A stretch of DNA of 64,000 nt from Pyronema omphalodes (taxonomy: Eukaryota > Ascomycota > Pezizomycetes > Pezizales > Pyronemataceae), in NCBI GenBank assembly GCA_024516155.1, contig JAJJXM010000042.1, forward strand, positions 124,001 to 188,000, in the 5' to 3' direction. The notes beneath the pieces are model-generated. The model saw only the letters and a program-made list of their open reading frames with translations. It searched no databases and was not told where the DNA came from. A program made the position numbers and the translations under genes. Shown here in pieces: positions 56,390 to 64,000 of this stretch; positions within the stretch are counted from its first letter, which is position 1; each line of letters opens with the position of its first letter.

Positions 56390-57270
56390 TAGATGCGGAT
56401 GAGCTAGTGAAGTTCGAGGACGCAAAACAATGGATGAGATGAGGACGCGGAACGAAGTACACGGACGGGGTGGTAATTTTGGGACCGATGATTCGGATGC
56501 TACAAGAAGTGCCGGGTGAGCTCTAGTCACTTCAGAGAACTTAGGGACCGATATGGATAGGTCTCTAGCTTGAGGCACGGTCATGAGGAATTGAGGGACC
56601 AATTTGTATGAGAAGAGAATTTGAAGGGTACTAGAGACTCTGAAGCTAGATGAACACACGGGATGTCGATTGTAAGGGACCGAATTTTAAATAGCTAGAT
56701 GAGAGAACGGATAGATGAATTCTTTAGGGACCGATGTTCGGATACCCTCTAGGCCGAATGAAAATGCTGGAGAGCTAACGGATGGCAGCACGATGACAAT
56801 TCTAAGAGACCTGACTGAAAACACGAATAGGTTTTCAGTCAATCTGTATGTGGCAAGAAAACACGGATGCTAGAGCTGCTTTGGTAGAAGAGAGCACAGA
56901 TCAGTTCTCCTGGGACGACATGACCGGAAAAGTTTAGGCGAACTCAGGAACCGATTGTCGGTGCTGCTGAGTGTACATAGACGACGGGTACTAGATTACC
57001 CGAAGAAAAGCACGGATGGCTTGACGAGTTTTGAAGAATCCAGAAACCGTATTTCAAATCGTTCGATAAAAGCACGGATGGATTTTCTCGCTGCTTAGGA
57101 ATTCCGGGTTGATTACGGATAACTACTTCAAGAACGCTGAGGCGGGATGTAAGTATAGCTATGAAGAATCAGCACGGCCACGGAACCAAAGGCGGTGCAT
57201 AGAACTGTAATTGAGGGACCGAATTGACTCGGATAGCTAGATAAAACGCAATTGTTCAGGGTCCAAAATG
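56390..57270. repeat. Degenerate array of GGGACCGA and CACGGATG motifs
   Basis: GAGGGACCGATT/GGAACCGAT-like words recur at about 56482, 56543, 56597, 56675, 56729, 56950, 57044 and 57212. They alternate with CACGGATGG/ACGGATAG and TAGCTAGATGA words. Spacing is irregular (50-110 bp), suggesting an ancient satellite or a heavily decayed repeat-encoding gene. Confidence 0.5.
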
Positions 57271-58882
57271 CCACAGTCAAGATGGGATGAGACCTGGGAC
57301 AACCGATATTCACAGAACGTCAGTGCGTTGCCAGGAGCCGCGGCTGGAAAAGTTTTCTCATCATTTAACGTCAGTACATCTGTCAGGGTCTACCCTCGAC
57401 GTCAGGGTCCCTTCAAATCTCGTGTAACACGCTTTCTTGGTACATGTCCACACTTGTATCTCTAGTCCTGGGTCATCCGTTCCAATGGTTCATAGTGGGG
57501 GCACCCATCGATATCCACCATCCAATGGCATCCACCAGATCTAGAAATATGGCATGTAAACATCAAGAAACAGACTGGTGAATAAACGGCCGGTATTAAG
57601 TGGGGGAAACAAGTAGCTACGGCCCCGCTACTGTTGTCGGAATATGCCCACCGTAATTTGTTCCGGACCCACGCGTCAGGTATTTGGGAGTGCGAAGTCC
57701 GAGCGCAGGATGCTCAGCGAACTCTCTTGAAACTACTTCAAGCCATCTGAAGCCAAACATAACCATTTCCGGAGCTATGAAGAGCTACGCAAAGCTAAAA
57801 TATTTTTTCATCCCATCTCCAAGGCCCCAGTTCCGCGCAAGATTCATCGCCTGAACGACTAGTGCCTTGAATCGAAATTGAATGAAGACTTCTTCGAACT
57901 ACGATCGTGGGATGTTGCATGGGTTACCCAGTTGGTCTTCTGGGCGTAGACGATGGATGAAAGATGATTCGATCGAATATGTTTACAACCCTTGGTAAAG
58001 GCTTGGTAAATAACCGTCGTGCCAGCTACTCGGTGCCTGATTCCCTTGGTAAACTCTTGGTTCTATAGAAACCGCAGCCCATGGTTGTTCTCTACCAGCG
58101 AACTGACATCCAGGTGGAAAGTTCCGCGACTGTTGGACGTTTCACGCGTCGGCAAATCCGAGCATAAAAGCCCTAAGAAGCCGTGGGCTAGGTGATATGA
58201 AGGACCAATCCCCACCTGTTCCACTGCGCAAAGGCGATTCGCGTGGATACAGTCGCCGAATCATGCGTGACCTGACGAGTGGTTGATGGTTCGTGACGGA
58301 TCTTGAAATTCGGAGTCCGGGCTCCATGACGCACAAAACGATGCCGATGAATGAGAGGATGCCGTTCTTTCCAATCCACTACGAAATAAGGAAACTCCGA
58401 GGGATCCCCGAATGGCCCCCACGGGTTCGAGGGTCTTCTAACTTTGTTCTGACTTCGTTCTAGACATTTTCTGGTTCCTGAAAGAGAACGGGATGAAAGC
58501 GGTACCTGCAACAAGCTTAGTGGTGGGGTACGCGGGATGCGGCTGCCTTGTAAGGTACACGATGTCAAGGTTTCATCATGATTTCATAACGCAAGATTCA
58601 CAAGGCTGAACAGAATTTCTCAACGTGCATTGTGCAGAGGAAATCTATTATTACCAACATAGCTATTATTGTTACGTTACATGAAACATATGCATCAATC
58701 CCTCATGACCTGGCATACCACACCGATACGCCGTCATTCCATCATCCAAAATGCCACAAATATTGACCAATGTCGAGCCCCTCTAACTTCCAATACGGTA
58801 GACCAGATAAGCTCACTTGAATATGTCCGTCCGCCTGGCCCGCTTCTTTCGCCTCGGTTTCTCACTCGCTACATCCCACTCG

Positions 58883-59914
58883 CTACATCCCACTATGTGT
58901 TGAGGTTGGTGTCCCCGCATCTACGGTATTACTCCCTGAACTACCACCTAGATTTTCCTCATCATCCGCCATCAATTCCTGAATGAGTGCATGACCACTC
59001 CTTATCTTCTTCGGATCATGACTCTCCACCTTACTAACCAAACACTGGAACTTGGAGTAAAACTCCACCGCCGCAGGGTGTTGATCCATCCTCTCATCCA
59101 GTAACTCAAACCACTCCGGGTCAATCCATCTTGGCGTTCCTGCTCGGAACTTGACATACTCCCACCAAACTGGTGCAAAGAAACTCCACTCCCAATCAAC
59201 TATACCCGTTACCTTCCCCTTATCCACTATTATGTTTCCCATGCTAAGATCACCATGGGTAAAAGTGTATGGCTGACATGGTGGCATCATTCTACCCAGT
59301 GTCCTCAACGCCGGTGCTGGGATGGCACCCTTCAAACTCTCCACCATTTTCGCCCACAACTGCTGATCATTCTCCAAGGGTCCAACAAGGTGAGGATGGA
59401 GATGATTAAACAGCATCTGATCGCAAAACGGCATTTCCTTAACTCTTTCCATCCTATTGCTCGTGAGATCTCTGAGCTCTCTAAGCATCTCTGCTACTTG
59501 GTCCGCAATCTTTCCTTTCTCTTCCCAGCTCATGGTAGGCCATAAGCTCTGTAACGATTCTCCGGGCAGTTTCTCTTTGATTATGAAATGTGTTGCGTTG
59601 TCATCGATCCATTCTGCGATTATCGAATTGACCGGGATACTTGTGTTTGTCGAAAGAAAATCTACGATGTCTTGTTCATCGAATGGAGTCTCGGAGGGTG
59701 AATCATAGGGTGATTCTTTCATAATGACGTTGGTACCTAAGGACCAGGTACGACGACTACATGATCGTGCTAGAAGACTGACACCGCTCTCATAGGTCTT
59801 GAATGATGGGAGAATAGACCATGTAGTGGCGGGGGAAGTGGCTGCGGCTGCGGGGGGATGTGGTGAGCCCGGATGCTCAGAGGCGGGAGTCGGGGGGTCG
59901 CGAGAGGGTGGCAT
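58883..59914 (-). CDS. APH/choline-kinase-fold phosphotransferase-like protein
   Basis: Single coding exon, 343 aa from ATG 59914. Protein of the fungal aminoglycoside-phosphotransferase (APH) family with a protein-kinase-like fold; natural substrates in fungi are mostly unknown. Motifs: VIMKE with the ATP-site lysine (63-67), HFIIKEKLPGESL (109-121), the catalytic loop FTHGDLSMGNIIV with H220, D222 and N227, and the metal-binding GIVDWEWS (237-244). The acidic C-terminus is Gly/Ser/Thr-rich. The N-terminal 30 residues are Pro/Ala-rich. In-frame sequence extends 20 codons upstream to 59974, but it crosses a TTGTCTAG acceptor-like site. With a GTAAGC donor near 59998, this suggests an intron in the 5' leader, so the downstream ATG is preferred. 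Confidence 0.85.
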   Translation of the reverse strand: MPPSRDPPTPASEHPGSPHPPAAAATSPATTWSILPSFKTYESGVSLLARSCSRRTWSLGTNVIMKESPYDSPSETPFDEQDIVDFLSTNTSIPVNSIIAEWIDDNATHFIIKEKLPGESLQSLWPTMSWEEKGKIADQVAEMLRELRDLTSNRMERVKEMPFCDQMLFNHLHPHLVGPLENDQQLWAKMVESLKGAIPAPALRTLGRMMPPCQPYTFTHGDLSMGNIIVDKGKVTGIVDWEWSFFAPVWWEYVKFRAGTPRWIDPEWFELLDERMDQHPAAVEFYSKFQCLVSKVESHDPKKIRSGHALIQELMADDEENLGGSSGSNTVDAGTPTSTHSGM

Positions 59915-61198
59915 GGCAACGGTCTCCGTGGAATTTGCTGTGGTAAAAACTAGACAACAAGAAGTTAGTATCAAATAGTTCCCGAGGACGGCGGGACGCT
60001 TACACCACTGGTCTTGTTTTCGCAGACGGGTTTTGCGGGATTCCTGAGCGATCGCGAAGCGGGAGTGCGGCGTGGAGTCGAAGTAGCTTCAAAAGCAAAG
60101 ATGAAGCTCTAAAGATGGAGAAACGGAGGATGGGGATCCTGTCGGTAAGCACCCGGGAAATCCTTATGCAAGGTGAACGGGTTCTGTCGGTCGCAGTAGC
60201 GTTCGCTGTTCGGATGAACTGCCGGTTGGAATTTGTGATGCTGATGAGAAGTGATATAAAACGGTGATGAGCTTTCTGTTGCTAGATTAGTGTTGTTGGA
60301 GATATTACAGGGGATTTTAAAGAATGAAGGCTGAAAAAATGGTGATATATACGTGTATATATGGATTTCCACAGATCGAGACGGGACAAAAAAATGAGTG
60401 TTGCCTTTCATCTTTTGTGCGCGCGCTTCGACATGCGGTGAGCTACTTCTGCATGCCCGATACTTTGCGAACCTTAGTGAACAAGTCATAGGACTCAGGC
60501 AATACCAAAGAACCATGAAGACCTACAAGATAAAAAAATACCCATAGACATCCGCAAATCTTCCCTCGAGTCGTTCACCAATTTTGGCAATTGCGCATTC
60601 GCATAAACACATCGCATGGAACCATCGTCAGGTGTCTGCCTCGTAACCCCAAAGTGCCGCAGTTGTTAACCCAGCAAATGCACCATCAGTCCGTACCACA
60701 CTCCTGCATATCCACCGACCGCCACAATGGGATTATTCCCCTGGAATATTACTACACTTTATTGGCACTTCTGTAACGAACTTGTAAGGTACCGCGAAAC
60801 CTTGCCAGAAGTGTAAAACCATAAATCCCTAACGATGGGTAATCCGTGAATCCCTGAAAAAGCCTCGGCAAAGATGCCATCAAACCTGTGAAATCCGGTG
60901 CATATCGGCAAAATTCATTTCCGTAAGTTTCAATACGTACTCCAGTTATTAGTAGCCTACGATGCCTTAAGCAGCTGCAAAGTTGCGAACCTTATCTAGG
61001 AACACACTCAGGAACTTTAAACTCACCTAAGCGCCCGGATCCTTGTTTTTAATCAAGAACCCCAGGAAACTTCAGTAAAAATTACACGCCACACTCGAAT
61101 GCGCGCGGTAGAGGCTGTAAGGCGAATTTATCCGAACTCACGGAACTTCTGGTACTTTCGGATGAAAGACATATTCGAACCACTTGGAAGACTTGGTA
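59915..61198. other. Promoter and leader of the APH-like gene, then spacer
   Basis: 59940-60120 probably holds a leader intron and exon of the minus-strand APH-like gene. No gene recognised in the remainder. Confidence 0.4.
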
Positions 61199-61731
61199 AT
61201 GCCCAAAAGTATCCAAGCGCGCAATTCCGTTCCGCTGGGATGGAAGCTGGAACTTGTCGGAAGCCCGGAGATATGGACTGATGATCTAGAAATAGAAGGA
61301 AGGTCGCTGATAGGAGATTACTTGACATATGACGTGCAGTATCGCTATTTCGAGAAGGTCTTAAATAATTTGTTGCACGGAGAATCACTCGTAAGTCATT
61401 CGATGTTCGGGAATTTGTGCTTACCTCACGTTCTTGTTGCCTGAAAATTGTACCTGTTGCAAAGTTTCGGGTCATGAGACAGAAGAAGCAATGTAAAAGA
61501 AGAAAGAAAATTGATATATTATATGCAGATGAGGGAGGGAAGACCTTGGGAGAGACAATTATCCCGGTGTTTCAATTAGGTAAGACGCGGTACTGTCGGA
61601 AGATTATCGTGTTCCCCAAAAGTTATAGCTCACTTTATCAGTTTTCCTTGAGGTATATAATTGTATTATTAATAGCCTCAGATTATCTACTATATGAAAT
61701 CCAATGTGAGTTTCCGAAAAATGTAAAGTGA
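61199..61731 (+). CDS. Possible two-exon small gene, unknown function
   Basis: Candidate join(61199..61390, 61465..61731), 152 aa, 74-nt intron with GTAAGT donor, CTTAC branch-like site and GCAAAG acceptor, phase 0. Exon 1 reads protein-like (GSPEIWTDDLEIEGRSLIG, DYLTYDVQYRYFEKVL). Exon 2 is basic (RQKKQCKRRKK), then DILYADEGGKTLGETIIP, ending in a hydrophobic stretch (RYIIVLLIASDYLLYE) that may be a membrane segment. A second GTAAGA donor near 61580 would alter the C-terminus. Not recognised. Confidence 0.35.
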
Positions 61732-62963
61732 TATTTCGTGAATGATGCAAGTGCCAGGCACTGCGCATAAAACTAGTAGATAACCCAATCTCATGGGTGA
61801 TAATAACTTAAAGTAACGAAGTTTATTGGAGATCTATATTATTGAAAATAGTTTCAGGGAGATCTAATTATACATTGTACAGCTTGTAACTAAACGCTGG
61901 TCTGGCGTGGTGTAACGCAGGCTGCAGGATAGGAGCCACAAGATCAGATCGGTTGATAAGCCTCCTGCAATCTAGTACGCTCTGGAAATAAGTCTAATTC
62001 TAAGTGGGATTATCGTGGTTACGACTAAACTTTACACTGCACCGTGATACCGTATTATGCGCTACTCTGCGGTTAACCGTCGACGGGCCCCAGCTCTTCA
62101 GAAGTAATATAAATCTACGTCCGATAAATCTAGATGTTTTCAATTTTGCGGGGAAGCATTGTTACTATTGATTAACCTGTCTCAGGCAAGGCTGAGAGAA
62201 ATAACGGCAGCTGACAGGCCTCCATCAAGACACAGTAGATGACAAAGATGTTGAATGTGAAATAGTTGAATTTAACAAAACAAAAACCGGGTATTGAGTT
62301 AGAGCTCATTATACACGCCTGGTTACTAAGAGCATATATACTGTCGTTGGAAAACCTCGCCATAGTTACAGAGTTGTGTTGATTCAAAGTTTCAAAAATT
62401 GGCGGCGAGATTTTCGTGTCTTTTTAATGAATATTTGGGATCGCATACACAATCTATGATATGTTGGGCACATTATACAGAGAATCTTATGATCATGACA
62501 CCTGGTATGATATGAGGTACAGAACAACTATGTGATATGTGATTGTTATTAGTCTCAGCGCTCGGTACAGTACACATATTTTCAGGTCGTCTGTAGATTC
62601 TAAAGCGGATTTAAGTTACACAACCAATAATGGAAGCACTATCAACAGAAAAACACTTCAGCTGTACATACACTTGAAGAAGGTTCACTCAATTGTATGA
62701 TACCGAAAAGTTATCAGTGTCATAGTGATTACAATTGCCTAAATCCTTATGAGTTCAGAATCAGCACCGTCGACTCTATTCCACTGACCGCTCTGGTGGC
62801 ATACACCCTACTCTACCCATTTCTGCTATCATGACGGATAAGTATCAAGATTTGACACTCCTTACCAACCTCTAACCCTCCGCATTCTTCAACATGAACC
62901 AAGTGTTTTCAGAACTTTCGCAAAATCTTATCAACTAAAATTTTGAGCCTCTTATCCAGAGCA
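61732..62963. other. Intergenic region
   Basis: No gene, RNA or repeat that I can support. Ordinary A/T-leaning sequence. Confidence 0.4.
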
Positions 62964-62965
62964 AG

Positions 62966-62974
62966 TATAAAAGG
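62966..62974 (+). promoter_or_regulatory. TATA box with pyrimidine-rich leader
   Basis: TATAAAAGG, followed by about 165 bases of C/T-rich DNA up to an ATG at 63140. This is the layout of a strongly expressed fungal promoter. Confidence 0.45.
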
Positions 62975-63139
62975 TCCTCCCTTCTCAATCTATGTTCTGT
63001 TTTCATCCGTCTACGACAATTCCCCGAGTACGGACAACATTTGTTTCCTGTCTCTCAACAATTTTTTGACTCAGCAGGGCCTTGTCCCTCTCACTCCTCT
63101 CTTTCCCTATTTTACCCATTCCCGCCCACTCCTTCCATT

Positions 63140-63768
63140 ATGATCGCAGAGCCAGCCGCCTCGAGGCATGGTCTACGGGGCGGGCGATCTCGCACCCATG
63201 TTACACCCCACAGTGCCATCCGAGAATGTACAAGAAAACCTTCACAGGAGCTCGATAACTTGACAGCCTACAGGGTTACATGTTTTGGATGATTCCAATC
63301 ATGGTTATCCAGCAGCTTTTGTAGTTCATGAGCCTATCACGGTCCTAATCGTGGGAATGGCACAGAATATCTAGGATACAAGAACAGTAAAGTAGCTCTG
63401 AAAAACTTGTCAAGTAGAAAGCTAGTGATACCAATGCTCGAGGGTAACGGGTTGAGTGGTAAAAAGGCGTAGGGACTTATTTTGCGGTGCTGATATGGTA
63501 TTTCATAAATACAAATACAGTAATTATCACCGTGCAATATGTATCTTCCAGGGTCGAAAAAATAATGTGCGCCTATGATATCAATCATGCACTGGAGCCA
63601 GAAGAGCACAGTGCGGATGGACTGAAAGTATTGGGGCGTGTAAGTATTAGTTTATATTTTGTTTTATCCAGTGCTCTTATTCTCTCACCTTGTGAATTTT
63701 TCATATCTTAGGTCAAAGCAAAACTATTTGTCCCGTTATTATTGACATTCCGACAGCTGCCATCATGA
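63140..63768 (+). CDS. Possible small intron-containing gene, structure unresolved
   Basis: ATG 63140 opens a 50-codon frame (MIAEPAASRHGLRGGRSR..) below the TATA box. Further on, an exon-like segment 63552-63639 (KIMCAYDINHALEPEEHSAD) has a TTCCAG acceptor and GTAAGT donor. It joins in phase, across a 72-nt pyrimidine-rich intron ending CTTAG, to 63712-63768 (VKAKLFVPLLLTFRQLPS, stop). I could not find a phase-consistent junction between the first and second segments, so the model is incomplete. Confidence 0.25.
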
Positions 63769-64000
63769 TCGATGATTCGAAGTAACGAAGTTTCTGGATG
63801 ACGCCAACAAAAAAAAGGTGTTACCGGAGGGCTATAAAACCAGGTATGAAGCAAAATACATTTATCTGTGACGACAAGCCAAAGGATATTTCTTAAGCTC
63901 AAACTGGTTGGCAACGGATATGTTCTGGCTAGGAAGAATTCTTGATAGTCTATGGATCATGGATGAATACCCTACAGATAGGCCACACCTGGACGGATGA
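63769..64000. other. Right edge
   Basis: Nothing recognised in the last 230 bases. Confidence 0.3.

Larger units (their letters stand above)
50946..58882. other. 8-kb gene-free region with degenerate motifs
   Basis: No supportable gene; the longest frame is 126 codons (minus, 58188-58568) with no recognisable domain. Base composition is not strongly A/T-biased. Contains the reiterated motifs listed at 53021-53531 and 56390-57270, and a TTCCACGTGGAA palindrome at 55065-55076. Confidence 0.5.

Noticed and set aside
58188..58568. 126-codon minus-strand frame
   Set aside because: Non-repetitive, but no domain, promoter or neighbouring exon; overlapped by a second frame.
33314..58882. RIP-made A/T-rich isochores as explanation of the gene deserts
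   Set aside because: Base composition of most of 34-44 kb and 51-58 kb is balanced, not A/T-saturated; only the hAT relic shows a transition pattern.

Overview
The window is eukaryotic and fungal, most likely from a filamentous ascomycete (Pezizomycotina). Evidence is a set of conserved fungal genes (Dcr2-type phosphatase, Mis12/Mtw1, Gtr2, sulfiredoxin, Wdr8/WRAP73, a fungal APH-fold protein), short introns of about 46 to 204 nt with GT..AG borders and CTNAC-like branch sites, one promoter per gene and no operons. Gene density is low, about 11 confident genes in 64 kb with very long gene-poor stretches, which fits a repeat-tolerant lineage. I cannot fix the class from sequence alone.

Layout. 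0.8-1.4 kb: a decayed hAT-like non-autonomous element. 2-10.4 kb: housekeeping block with a DCR2-like phosphoesterase (+), a cytochrome b5/MAPR-like membrane protein (-), the MIND kinetochore subunit Mtw1 (-) and the Rag GTPase Gtr2 (-). 10.4-17.7 kb: a microsatellite-rich desert holding two well-defined mobile elements. One is a 1,624-bp TRIM-like LTR element with identical 216-bp terminal repeats and a 5-bp target duplication, carrying an 18-unit, 30-bp minisatellite. The other is a 925-bp hAT-type MITE with an intact 8-bp target duplication. 18.0 kb: sulfiredoxin with an unusual insert. 20.6-33.3 kb: an all-plus-strand accessory block with an F-box protein (839 aa), a possible 68-aa ORF, two paralogous small Cys/His proteins of no recognised family, a protein with a duplicated RING-CH-like half, and a 915-aa low-complexity protein. 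33.3-46.6 kb: no convincing gene, only coding-like fragments. 46.6-48.6 kb: Wdr8/WRAP73. 48.6-58.9 kb: T-skewed DNA, a 9-bp microsatellite, then a desert with degenerate reiterated motifs. 58.9-59.9 kb: APH-fold kinase-like protein (-). 61.2-63.8 kb: two possible small multi-exon genes.

The genes do not form one pathway. Dcr2, Gtr2 (TORC1 nutrient signalling), Mtw1 (kinetochore), sulfiredoxin (peroxiredoxin repair) and Wdr8 (spindle pole/microtubule organisation) are independent housekeeping functions. The most novel parts are the tandem small Cys/His paralogues with their RING-like neighbour (25.0-28.8 kb) and the minisatellite-bearing TRIM-like element (14.5-16.1 kb).
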